DNA of 38,192 nucleotides, taken from contig WHSQ01000002.1 of NCBI GenBank assembly GCA_009380005.1, positions 89,619 through 127,810 on the forward strand, read 5' to 3'. The notes under the pieces are model-generated. The model ran no database searches and was not told the origin of the DNA. It saw only the letters and a list, made by a program, of their open reading frames with translations. Positions 17,262-25,007 of this stretch are shown one piece after another (positions within the stretch are counted from its first letter, which is position 1; the number at the start of each line of letters is the position of its first letter). The stretch is from Actinomycetota bacterium (GTDB lineage: Bacteria; Actinomycetota; CADDZG01; WHSQ01). Made by a program: the position numbers and the translations under genes.

Positions 17262-18203
17262 TCAGTCGAGGAAGGCCTCGGGGAGCGGTGCGCTGGCCCC
17301 CTCGTCGCTCCCGTAGTGGCCCGTGATCCCCTGACCGGCGCGGGCCAGGCCGAGCACGAGAGCGATCTGGCTGGTGGTCGTTTCGGCGTGATCGACCGTG
17401 ACCACGGAACCCGAGATCCGATCGTCCTCTCGAACCCGCTGTACGAGGTTCCATCCCGACGAAGAGCGTTCCGCCACCGCCACCGCGGCCCCCTCCTCGA
17501 CGAGCCCACTCGACATCTCGATGGCGAACCGCCAGGCGTTGAACCCGGGGCGTCCAGAGCCTCCGCCGAGGATCAGGAACATGGCATTCGAAGGAACGAT
17601 GTCCTGGCTCTCGTTCAGCTCCACGGTCAGGTACCCCGCCTCCTGCAGCGTTTCGGCCAGGGACGTGAGCCGGGAGGCCGGCCCCGTATCGGACGACGGC
17701 TCGAGCTGGCCGCCCGTCTGCGACATGAAGAGACCGAGACGCCCGGCCATCTCGATCCTGACCTCGGCGGGATCCGAGCTCGTTATCCCCACGATGTTCG
17801 CCAGCTCCTGGACCTCCTCGCCACTCCCCAGCGCCAGCTTGTCCGTGACCGTCAGCGTGGACGCGATCGTGCCGTCCGCTTCTTCGACCGCTCCGGCTGC
17901 GGCGTCGGTGAGCGCGCTGTCGGTGTGGTCGAACCTGACGAAGACGACGTTCTCTCCCTGGAGCGCACCTTCGATCATCCAGGAGCGGACGGCGAGCGCG
18001 AAGCTCTCCGCGTCCTCCAAACGAGCCTTCAACTCGAGGTTCTCGTCTCGAACGATGCCGTTCTGTTTCCGGACCGACTCGATATCTTCCTTCAAACGCC
18101 CGGTCGCCGCCTCGCCGACGAAACCCGATCCGAGGGAAACGCCGATCGCCAACGACAGGAAGACCGCGACCAGGGAGATCAGGTGGAACCGGAAGTTCAC
18201 CAC
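17262..18203 (-). CDS. steB: SteB / MctB-family membrane-anchored protein
   Basis: A 313-residue protein with one N-terminal membrane helix (about 6-28), a coiled coil (about 32-65, KEDIESVRKQNGIVRDENLE) and an extracytoplasmic domain of about 240 residues with the conserved LILGGGSGRPGFNAWRF region. This is the SteB/MctB family: in mycobacteria it has been called an outer membrane channel and copper transport protein; in corynebacteria SteB acts with SteA in cell wall peptidoglycan organisation. The start is GTG at 18201-18203, one base after the steA stop. Pairing with steA here supports the division/cell wall role over copper transport. Confidence 0.9.
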   Translation of the reverse strand: MVNFRFHLISLVAVFLSLAIGVSLGSGFVGEAATGRLKEDIESVRKQNGIVRDENLELKARLEDAESFALAVRSWMIEGALQGENVVFVRFDHTDSALTDAAAGAVEEADGTIASTLTVTDKLALGSGEEVQELANIVGITSSDPAEVRIEMAGRLGLFMSQTGGQLEPSSDTGPASRLTSLAETLQEAGYLTVELNESQDIVPSNAMFLILGGGSGRPGFNAWRFAIEMSSGLVEEGAAVAVAERSSSGWNLVQRVREDDRISGSVVTVDHAETTTSQIALVLGLARAGQGITGHYGSDEGASAPLPEAFLD

Positions 18204-18204
18204 G

Positions 18205-19401
18205 TCAGCCGAACACCGCCCCCGCGATCCTGCGCCAGAGGTCCTGGAGCTCGATCCACCGGACCTCCACGAGGCCCCTGAGTGGGTCGCTCAGGACGAC
18301 CGCCACGATGAGCGCAGCCAGGGCCGCACCTATGAGCAAGAACAGGTCGCTTCGGCGAACCCGTGCGTCGTAGAGACGGCTGACGCCCTTCGCGTCCACC
18401 AGGATCGGTCCGACGCGGAGGCGCGTCAGGAAGGTCGAAGCCATCCCTCGCCGGCCCTTGTCCATGTACTCGACGAGGTTGGTATGGGTGCCTACGGCGA
18501 CGATCAACGCGGCCCCCCTTTCGAACGCAAGCAGCATCGCTATGTCCTCCGAGGTCCCCGTTGCCTCGAAGGTCACGGACGGCACTTCGAGGGCGTTCAG
18601 TCGCTCCAGACCCGGGGCGCTCCCGCCCGGATACGCGTGCACCACGACCTCCGCGCCGGTCAACAACGCTTCGTTGGACACGGAATCCATGTCGCCGACG
18701 ATCATGTCCGGCCGGAGTCCGAATTCGCGCAACGCGTCGGCTCCACCATCGACGCCGACGAGGATGGGCTTCACCTCCCGGATGTAGGCACGGAGATGGG
18801 CGAGATCCTGTTTGTAGTCGTGGCCTCGGACGACGATGAGCACCTGACGTGCGTGGAAGTCCGTCCGCACCTCCGGGAGGCGGGAGGCTTCCAGGAGAAC
18901 GTCGCGCTCGTCGCGGATGTACTCGATGGTGTTCTCGGCGAAGCGCTCGATCTCCGCCCCGATGGAGCGCTTCGAATCGTCGAAGATCCGCTCGGCCAGG
19001 TCCCGGTCCACCACGCGACCCTCGGCGACGACCTTCTTCCTGCCGCGGTCGACACGAAGGACCTTGTCACCTTCGATCATGACCCTCGCGTTCTCGGGGA
19101 TGCGCATCACCTCGGGGCCACAGTCGTCCAGGATGGTGATGCCGGCGGTCGCCAGGAGCAGCGGACCCAGGTTGGGATAGCGGCCCGTGGCCGCCTTGGA
19201 GGCATCGATGACGGCACCCACCTTCTGTTGAACGAGCCCCTCCGCAGAAACGCGATCGATGTCCTCATGGTCGATCACGGCTATCTCCCCCGGCTCCATC
19301 CGAGTGATGAGTCGCTTGGTGCGGACGTCCACCCGAGCGCGCCCGGACAAGCCTTCGAGCGCCGCGCCGTCATCGACCTTGCGTCGCAGTCGCAGCATCA
19401 T
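18205..19401 (-). CDS. steA: SteA, cytokinetic-ring associated membrane protein
   Basis: A 398-residue actinobacterial protein. An N-terminal alpha/beta region (about 10-160) precedes a domain resembling thiamine pyrophosphokinase, with GVDGGADALREFGLRPDMIV followed by GDMDSVS (about 220-246). One C-terminal membrane helix lies near 350-372. In Corynebacterium SteA recruits SteB and the pair affects septal wall integrity and susceptibility to envelope stress. The ATG start (19399-19401) overlaps the recN stop by 4 nt, and steB follows after one base, so the three are translationally linked. The TPK-like domain keeps the Asp-rich motif but its substrate, if any, is unknown. Confidence 0.92.
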   Translation of the reverse strand: MMLRLRRKVDDGAALEGLSGRARVDVRTKRLITRMEPGEIAVIDHEDIDRVSAEGLVQQKVGAVIDASKAATGRYPNLGPLLLATAGITILDDCGPEVMRIPENARVMIEGDKVLRVDRGRKKVVAEGRVVDRDLAERIFDDSKRSIGAEIERFAENTIEYIRDERDVLLEASRLPEVRTDFHARQVLIVVRGHDYKQDLAHLRAYIREVKPILVGVDGGADALREFGLRPDMIVGDMDSVSNEALLTGAEVVVHAYPGGSAPGLERLNALEVPSVTFEATGTSEDIAMLLAFERGAALIVAVGTHTNLVEYMDKGRRGMASTFLTRLRVGPILVDAKGVSRLYDARVRRSDLFLLIGAALAALIVAVVLSDPLRGLVEVRWIELQDLWRRIAGAVFG

Positions 19402-21083
19402 GGGGTGGGACGTCCTGCGAGCTCGAGGAGTTCGAGGGCATGCTCCCTGGCCCTGCCGCTCTCGGGCATCCCTGCGAGCATCCGCGACAACTCCTCGACC
19501 CGCTCGGTCCCGGTCACGGGACGAACGACCGCCGACGTTCGGCCCGCGGCCTCGAGCTTCTCGACGCTGAGGTGTTGATGGGCGAAGGCTGCAACCTGAG
19601 GGAGATGCGTCACCACGAGGACCTGCGCGCCGGTAGTCTCTGCCAGGCGCGACAGCTTCTCTCCTACGGAACGAGCCGCGCGGCCTCCGACGCCTGCATC
19701 CACCTCGTCGAAGACCAAGGTGGGCACCTCGCGGGACGACGTCAGGAGGTGGAGGGCGAGCGCCGTTCGGGACAGCTCACCACCCGAAGCGACCTTCGCC
19801 AGAGGCCTGAGCTCCTCGCCGCCGTTCATCGCGACGTTGAAGGCGACCGACTCGGCACCACCTTCGTAGAGGTCGCGAGGCGTAAGGGCCACCTCCACCC
19901 GTGCACCCGGCAACGCCAGCTCCCCCAGAGACTCGGTCAGCGCCTTCTCCAACCTGCGCGCCGCATCGCGTCGGATCGAGGAGAGTCGCTCCGCAGCGGC
20001 GACGGCCCGTTCCCGAGCCGACTGCCTCTCGCCTTCCCACCGGGCCATCTCGCTCCCGGTGGCGTCCAGCTCCGCGGCCCTGGTTCGGGAGCGTTCCAGG
20101 TACGCGGAGATCTCTTCCTCGTCGTCTCCGTACTTCCGACGAAGCTTGGCCAGGGCGTCGAGCCGGCCGCGGGTGTCCGCCAGAGCATCGGGATCGGGAG
20201 TGACGTCGGCGGCCCGAAGCTCGCTCGCGACGTCGGCGACTTCGAGACTCAGCGAATCGAGGCGTCTCGCCACGGGCTCGAACCGGTCGTCCAGCGGACC
20301 GAGCTCTCCGATCAGCCGCGCGGCCTGCGCCAGAGACTCTTCGACCCCGCCCTCGGCGCGCAGGAGCTCCAGGGCCGAAGCGACCCCCGTCCCGATGGTC
20401 TCCGCATGCTCCAGCCTGGACGCGTCACGCCGCAAACGTTCGAGCTCGCCCGGGACCAGCCCCGCACCTTCGATCTCTTGGATCTCATACCTGAGGACGT
20501 CGAGCTCCCGCGCGCGCTCGCGCTCCTCGGCGCGGAGCTCGTCCACGATGCGGCCGGCATGGATGGACGCTCTAACGGCATCGCGGACGTCGCCCGCCAG
20601 GGCTACCGCCTCCTCGCCGGCGAAGTCGTCGAGCGAGCCCCTTTGGTACGAGGCGGAGCTCAGCCTTTGGTGCTCGTGCTGACCAGCGATCTCCACGAGA
20701 GAGCTACCGATCTGTTCGAGGGTGGACAGAGCCGTGATCCGGCCGTTGATGCGAACCTTGCCGCCGCGTCCGTCCCCGATGGTGCGCGACACGACAACCT
20801 CCATGACGTCCCGCTCGAGCCGGTCCAGCGCGCCGCTCTCCACCAGCAGAGGGCCGGCAGCGTGGCCCGCCGCCAGCTCGAAACGGCCCTCCACGCGGGC
20901 TTCGGTCGCGCCTCGCCGCACCAGCGTCCGATCCGCCCGTCCCCCTCGGAGCAGACCTAGGGCCGCCACGAGCAGGGTCTTGCCGGCGCCGGTTTCGCCC
21001 GTGAGAGCGCTACAGCCGGGGTCGAAGGCGACCTCGGCCCGTTGGATCACGCCGAGGTTCTCGACCAGAAGATCTCTCAACAT
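19398..21083 (-). CDS. recN: DNA repair protein RecN
   Basis: A 561-residue SMC-like ATPase that acts early in double-strand break repair. The Walker A GETGAGKT is at about 28-35 and the N terminus LRDLLVENLGVIQRAEVAF is characteristic. A long central coiled coil (about 150-390) is rich in Glu, Arg and Ala. The C-terminal ABC-like half contains VASGGELSRTALALHLL (signature), then VFDEVDAGVGGRAA (Walker B), and ends with QVLVVTHLPQVAAFAHQHL. It sits between nadK and steA as in mycobacteria, and the 41-bp gap from nadK shows no terminator. Confidence 0.97.
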   Translation of the reverse strand: MLRDLLVENLGVIQRAEVAFDPGCSALTGETGAGKTLLVAALGLLRGGRADRTLVRRGATEARVEGRFELAAGHAAGPLLVESGALDRLERDVMEVVVSRTIGDGRGGKVRINGRITALSTLEQIGSSLVEIAGQHEHQRLSSASYQRGSLDDFAGEEAVALAGDVRDAVRASIHAGRIVDELRAEERERARELDVLRYEIQEIEGAGLVPGELERLRRDASRLEHAETIGTGVASALELLRAEGGVEESLAQAARLIGELGPLDDRFEPVARRLDSLSLEVADVASELRAADVTPDPDALADTRGRLDALAKLRRKYGDDEEEISAYLERSRTRAAELDATGSEMARWEGERQSARERAVAAAERLSSIRRDAARRLEKALTESLGELALPGARVEVALTPRDLYEGGAESVAFNVAMNGGEELRPLAKVASGGELSRTALALHLLTSSREVPTLVFDEVDAGVGGRAARSVGEKLSRLAETTGAQVLVVTHLPQVAAFAHQHLSVEKLEAAGRTSAVVRPVTGTERVEELSRMLAGMPESGRAREHALELLELAGRPTP

Positions 21084-21124
21084 CCGCCGCCCATCCTACG
21101 TGGGGCGCCGGAGGCGGCTGCGTG

Positions 21125-21907
21125 TTACCCGGGCAGTTGCAGCTTCCTTCGCAACCTCTCCACGAAACCTGGACCCGAGAGGCGGACCAGCCTGAGGGGC
21201 CGCTGGTGCCGGGCCACCCGGACCACCGTGCCGGCGGGAAGGTCCCTGCCGATGGAACCGTCGATCGATAGCGCAGCCTCGCCTTCGGCGTCGTCGACGA
21301 TCAGCTCGACCACATCCTCGGGCGGGAGCACGAAGGGCCGGGAGAAGATCATGTGTGCGGCAACGGGCACCAGGACCATGCACGCTGCCCGAGGCGAGAC
21401 GATGGGTCCGCCGGCGCTGAGGGCGTAGGCCGTAGACCCCGTCGGGGTGGCGACGATCAGCCCATCGGCATTGAAGGCCGCCAGCTCTTCGCCGGCGATC
21501 CTCACCTGGAGGCGGATCAGACGGTGTCTGGAAGCCCTCTCGACCAGCACCTCGTTCAGGCCGACGAACGTCTGATCACCCGTCGAGCAGGCCAGCATCA
21601 GCCGCTCCTCGATCTCCATATCCCCCGAAGCGATCTTCTCGAGCGCGGCCCAGGCGTCCGGAGCGTCGACCTCCGTTAGGTAACCGAGCGTCCCGAGATT
21701 GACGCCCAGCAATGGAACGTCGGCCGCATGCGCCGTCTGAGCGGCCCGAAGCATCGTGCCGTCGCCCCCCAGCGAAACGACGAGGTCGGGCGATCCGTCG
21801 TCGACCTCGACCCCCCGCTCTGCCAGTGCCGCCCCGAGCTCTGCCTCGAGCTCGGCGGCTCGGCCTATACCGCTGTGAGCGACGAAGGAAACGCTATTTA
21901 CCTTCAT
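21125..21907 (-). CDS. nadK: NAD kinase
   Basis: A 260-residue cytoplasmic enzyme that phosphorylates NAD to NADP. Family motifs are the GGDGT nucleotide-binding signature (residues 47-51) and NADGLIVATPTGSTAYALSAGG with the conserved NE/D and T-x-S-T-A-Y elements. The start is ATG at 21905-21907, giving MKVNSVSFVAHSG; it overlaps the tlyA 3' end by 14 nt. The gene pair tlyA-nadK followed by recN is conserved in actinomycetes and many Firmicutes. Confidence 0.96.
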   Translation of the reverse strand: MKVNSVSFVAHSGIGRAAELEAELGAALAERGVEVDDGSPDLVVSLGGDGTMLRAAQTAHAADVPLLGVNLGTLGYLTEVDAPDAWAALEKIASGDMEIEERLMLACSTGDQTFVGLNEVLVERASRHRLIRLQVRIAGEELAAFNADGLIVATPTGSTAYALSAGGPIVSPRAACMVLVPVAAHMIFSRPFVLPPEDVVELIVDDAEGEAALSIDGSIGRDLPAGTVVRVARHQRPLRLVRLSGPGFVERLRRKLQLPG

Positions 21908-22691
21908 CGGAGGCTTCCCGCGCGGCCTTCTCGACGGCCGAGGTGTCGGATGCGACATCGCGATGAAGATGCAGGAAGAACTCGCGGTTACCTGCCGGCC
22001 CGGGCAGCTCGGATGGAACCACTGCTACCAATCCCAGCCCGAGCTCCTCGCCGATCACGACCACCTTCGACATCGAGAATCTCCACAGAGCCGGATCGCG
22101 AACGACTCCGCCTTTGGGGACGGCCGACTTGCCAACCTCGAACTGAGGCTTCACCAATAGCACGTGATCCGCGTCCGGTTCGGCTAGAGACACCAGCGCT
22201 GGAAGCACCAGCGTCAAGGGGATGAACGAGAGGTCGGCCACCACGCCTTCAGGCATCCAGGGCAACGCGTCGGGCTGCAGGTCCCGGATGTTCGTGCGCT
22301 CCATCACGTGTACGCGTTCATCGTTCCGTAGGTTCCAATCGAACTGCCCGTAACCAACGTCCACGGCGATCACTTCCGTCGCATCACGCTTCAACAGGCA
22401 GTCGGTGAAACCCCCCGTGGACGCTCCGACGTCGAGCCACCGACGACCGGCGACGACGACGTCCAGTCGATCGAGCGCGCGGTCCAACTTCTCACCTCCG
22501 CGCGACACGAAACGGGGCCGGTCCCGGACGACATCGATGGCGGCGTCGGCGCTCACCATGGCAGCAGGCTTGCCCACCGGCATCCCTCCGACCTCCACCT
22601 CCCCAGCCTCGATCAGTCTCTTGGCCTCGGAGCGCGTTGCCGCGAGACCGCGACTGACCAATTCAGCGTCCAGGCGGCGGGGTTTCGTCAA
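21894..22691 (-). CDS. tlyA: TlyA-family rRNA 2'-O-methyltransferase / hemolysin
   Basis: A 265-residue protein with an N-terminal S4 RNA-binding domain (about 4-62, RRLDAELVSRGLAATRSEAK) followed by an FtsJ/RrmJ-type methyltransferase domain. The SAM motif WLDVGASTGGFTDCLL begins near 84 and the catalytic-type lysine lies in LLVKPQFE. In mycobacteria TlyA methylates 16S and 23S rRNA and its loss causes capreomycin resistance. The start is TTG at 22689-22691, chosen because the S4 domain begins three residues later as in the mycobacterial protein. The start overlaps the small upstream ORF by 29 nt, suggesting coupled translation. Confidence 0.95.
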   Translation of the reverse strand: MTKPRRLDAELVSRGLAATRSEAKRLIEAGEVEVGGMPVGKPAAMVSADAAIDVVRDRPRFVSRGGEKLDRALDRLDVVVAGRRWLDVGASTGGFTDCLLKRDATEVIAVDVGYGQFDWNLRNDERVHVMERTNIRDLQPDALPWMPEGVVADLSFIPLTLVLPALVSLAEPDADHVLLVKPQFEVGKSAVPKGGVVRDPALWRFSMSKVVVIGEELGLGLVAVVPSELPGPAGNREFFLHLHRDVASDTSAVEKAAREASDEGK

Positions 22692-22830
22692 CGTCGCGAT
22701 CGAGCTCCCGTTCGAGATCTTCGTGCACCTCGGTCAGAGTCTCGAGACGGGCCTCGTCGTCGGCATCCTCGGCGCGCCGCAGCTTCTCCTCGGCGCCCTC
22801 GATGCCGTCGGGTTGCGGGTGATCTTCCAT
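22663..22830 (-). CDS. Small acidic protein upstream of tlyA
   Basis: A 55-residue ORF beginning MEDHPQPDGIEGAEEKL and ending ETPPPGR. It is strongly acidic with a predicted single amphipathic helix (about 12-46, rich in Glu, Asp, Arg and Leu). Mycobacteria also have a small conserved ORF (Rv1693) at exactly this place, between the HAD phosphatase and tlyA, so it is probably real. Its stop overlaps the tlyA start by 29 nt, and it starts 20 nt after the phasin-like gene. The start region has no strong ribosome site. Function unknown; a coiled-coil or leader role for tlyA translation is possible. Confidence 0.65.
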   Translation of the reverse strand: MEDHPQPDGIEGAEEKLRRAEDADDEARLETLTEVHEDLERELDRDVDETPPPGR

Positions 22831-22850
22831 AGCCTGATTAGACCCGACGA

Positions 22851-23339
22851 TCAGCCATCGGTGGTGGAGGGGCCGGGATCCCGATCCAAACCACCGGCGC
22901 CCGGCGCCTTCTGATCCGCGGGCCGGCGCGCCGCGGAAGTCTTCTTCTGCGATCGGCTCCGGGTAGCGGTCCTCTTGGCGGCCGACCCGGCCGTCGTCTT
23001 CGCGGTGGAGGTCCTGGAGGCCGGACGGCGGGCCGTGGATCGGTCGGTGCGGGCCTTCTCTTCGAGCCTGGCCACCTTGCGCTCGAGCCGTTCCAGGTCA
23101 CGGCGAGAAGCCAGACCCAGGTTCTGGACCTGGTTCTCGATCTCGGCCCGGACGAAGGACATGAGCTCGCGCCGGTTATCGCTGCTCTTTTTCAGGATCT
23201 CTTTGACGAGGGAACCAGCCTGTCCATGGGGAACGTCTCCGCTGCTGACGAGGTCCCGCACCAGTCTTTCGGCGCGGTTCCGGGTCAGCTCGGCCACACC
23301 GGACGTGAACAAGACGAGGCGCTTCAGTTCTTCTCTCAT
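22851..23339 (-). CDS. Phasin-family-like protein
   Basis: A 162-residue protein. Residues 1-97 are helical, begin EELKRLVLFTSGVAELTRNRAERLV and resemble polyhydroxyalkanoate-granule-associated (phasin/PhaF-PhaI) proteins, ending in a short coiled coil (RRDLERLERKVARLEEKA). The rest is a Lys/Arg/Ala/Thr/Ser-rich low-complexity tail like histone H1 or the PhaF C terminus, which may bind DNA. The ATG start (23337-23339) has a perfect AGGAGGGAT site. It leads the minus-strand run to tlyA and has a TAGGTT -10 box that overlaps the -10 box of the divergent rhomboid gene. No PHA synthase gene is present in the window, so a granule role is not shown. Confidence 0.75.
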   Translation of the reverse strand: MREELKRLVLFTSGVAELTRNRAERLVRDLVSSGDVPHGQAGSLVKEILKKSSDNRRELMSFVRAEIENQVQNLGLASRRDLERLERKVARLEEKARTDRSTARRPASRTSTAKTTAGSAAKRTATRSRSQKKTSAARRPADQKAPGAGGLDRDPGPSTTDG

Positions 23340-23373
23340 GATCCCTCCTGAACGCGGGAAGTTCGAGGCCCGA

Positions 23374-23382
23374 ACCTATACT
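23374..23382. promoter_or_regulatory. Overlapping divergent -10 boxes (phasin and rhomboid genes)
   Basis: The minus-strand box TAGGTT (23374-23379) and the plus-strand box TATACT (23377-23382) share three base pairs. The plus-strand box is 7 nt before the rhomboid GTG start (leaderless); the minus-strand box leaves about a 28-nt leader with a strong ribosome site for the phasin-like gene. RNA polymerase could occupy only one at a time. Confidence 0.5.
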
Positions 23383-23389
23383 CATCGCG

Positions 23390-24211
23390 GTGCTCAGTCT
23401 CATCCCGATCCACGACGCCAATCCGACCTCTAGGAAACCACTGGTCACGCTCGGCCTCATCGCCCTGTGCGTGGTCGCATGGCTGCAGACGCCGGGTCTG
23501 GGCGGCAACAGCGAGTCTCTCGAGTACTTCTACGATCAGGCTCCCGTGCCGTGCCAGGCGCTCGAGGGTGAATGTCCCGACCAGGTCTCCTTGGGTACCG
23601 ACTCCGCCGGCCGCGAGCTGACGATCGAAGTGGATGACCCATCGATGGGCCCGTTCATCTTCTCAATGCTGTTCTCCACCTTCCTGCATGGAGGCTTCTT
23701 GCACCTCGCAGGGAATATGGTTTTCCTCTGGGTCTTCGGCAACAACATCGAAGACAACCTCGGACACATCAGATACACGTTGTTCTATCTGCTGGGAGGA
23801 ATCGCGGCATCCGCCGCCCACGTCTTGTGGGCGCTTCGTGACCTGTCCGACGCGTGTCTACAGAACGCGGCCGCTTGCGAGAGCATCCAACCGTACGTGC
23901 CCTCGGTCGGCGCGTCCGGAGCGGTTGCCGCGGTCATGGGCGCCTACATCGTCCTCTTCCCGCGCGCGCGCGTGAGAACCCTGGTCATCTTCTTCTTCAT
24001 CACCGTGATCGAGATGTCGGCGTTCGCGGTCCTGGCTCTATGGTTCGTTTATCAATTCCTCATCGCGTTTCAAGAGTTGGCCGGAGAAGCGAACGAGGTC
24101 GCCTGGATGGCTCACGTCGGGGGCTTCGTCTACGGAGCGATCGCGATCTTCCTCCTGGGAGGTAGACCGCGGCGAAGACAGAGCTCGTGGCAAACGGAAT
24201 GGCGCTATTGA
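23390..24211 (+). CDS. Rhomboid-family intramembrane serine protease
   Basis: A 273-residue membrane protein with six core helices. The catalytic Ser is S176 in GASGAV and the His H242 in AHVGGFVYG; the oxyanion helper H105 and N109 lie in FLHLAGNM. An extracytoplasmic loop of about 55 residues (35-88), rich in acidic residues and with two cysteines (C55, C62), follows the first helix. Rhomboids cut membrane proteins near their helix ends. The GTG start at 23390 has a TATACT box 7 nt upstream and no ribosome site. It is the only plus-strand gene between the HAD gene and the phasin-like gene and interrupts an otherwise mycobacteria-like order. Substrate unknown. Confidence 0.95.
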   Translation: MLSLIPIHDANPTSRKPLVTLGLIALCVVAWLQTPGLGGNSESLEYFYDQAPVPCQALEGECPDQVSLGTDSAGRELTIEVDDPSMGPFIFSMLFSTFLHGGFLHLAGNMVFLWVFGNNIEDNLGHIRYTLFYLLGGIAASAAHVLWALRDLSDACLQNAAACESIQPYVPSVGASGAVAAVMGAYIVLFPRARVRTLVIFFFITVIEMSAFAVLALWFVYQFLIAFQELAGEANEVAWMAHVGGFVYGAIAIFLLGGRPRRRQSSWQTEWRY

Positions 24212-24999
24212 TCCTGGAACTCTCCGCGAACGGCCGCGGCAAGATCGCGCGCAACAGCGTCGGGTCGGTGTTCTAGTCCCGCGACCTCGGGCGCAGCCAC
24301 CACGCCGGTCAGGACGAGGACCGTTCTCCATCCCTTGGATCGCGCACCGGCCAGGTCGGTCTCCGGCCTGTCCCCCACCGCGGCGATCGCTCGAGCCCCG
24401 TCGAATCGATGCTCGATGAGGTCCATCATCGGAGGGTGAGGCTTCCCCATCACTTCGGCGCTCGCTCCCGATGCCGTTTCGATCGACGCGAGGATCGCTC
24501 CGGCACCGGGCCACAGCGCGCCTCCCGCCGCGGGAAAGGAAGCATCGGCGTTCGTGGCTATCAGCGTCGCTCCGGCCCTCACCGCCAGCGTCGCTCGACG
24601 CATGGCGTCGTAGTCGAAGGAAGGATCCCACCCGACGACGACCAGTTCGGGAGGGTCGCCCGATCCGAGATCGAAACCCACCCGGGCCAGTTCCTCCTCG
24701 ACTCCCTCTCCCCCGATCGCCAGGACCGGTCCCGGGGCCAGACCGCGTTCGGCGAGCGTCTCCGCGGTGGCCACGGCGGACGTGAGGATCTGCTCCCGCT
24801 CTGCGGGGACGCGGAGTCCGCGGAGCTTCTCCAGGTAGGCGTCGACGGTCGATCGGGAGTTGTTCGTGCAGTAAAGGATCCTGACGCCACGCTCCGTCAG
24901 CTCGGTGAGCGCCTCGACCGAACCGGCCACCGCTTCGTCGCCTCGATAGACGACCCCGTCGAGGTCGCAGACGAGCCCGTCGATCTCGTCAAATATCAT
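24205..24999 (-). CDS. HAD-IIA family phosphatase (NagD-like)
   Basis: A 264-residue HAD hydrolase with the type IIA (NagD/phosphoglycolate phosphatase) cap. Motif I is DLDGVVY with nucleophile D12 and acid D14; motif II is TNNS (about 44-47); the motif III Lys lies in MGKPHPPM; and motif IV is GDRPETDLAGA. The mycobacterial protein at the same position (Rv1692) is a glycerol-3-phosphate phosphatase acting in lipid turnover, which is the best guess here. The ATG at 24997-24999 is only 8 bp from the divergent DUF1015 start, so its promoter must lie inside that gene. It overlaps the rhomboid 3' end by 7 bp (convergent). Confidence 0.93.
   Translation of the reverse strand: MIFDEIDGLVCDLDGVVYRGDEAVAGSVEALTELTERGVRILYCTNNSRSTVDAYLEKLRGLRVPAEREQILTSAVATAETLAERGLAPGPVLAIGGEGVEEELARVGFDLGSGDPPELVVVGWDPSFDYDAMRRATLAVRAGATLIATNADASFPAAGGALWPGAGAILASIETASGASAEVMGKPHPPMMDLIEHRFDGARAIAAVGDRPETDLAGARSKGWRTVLVLTGVVAAPEVAGLEHRPDAVARDLAAAVRGEFQDQ
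24994..24999 (+). promoter_or_regulatory. -10 box of a leaderless promoter (DUF1015 gene)
   Basis: TATCAT lies 8 nt before the ATG at 25008 and overlaps the first codons of the divergent HAD gene. No ribosome site is present. Confidence 0.45.
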
Positions 25000-25007
25000 C
25001 CGTCGCC

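Noticed and set aside
17398-19578. Long plus-strand frame opposite steB and steA
   Set aside because: Antisense shadow of two conserved genes.
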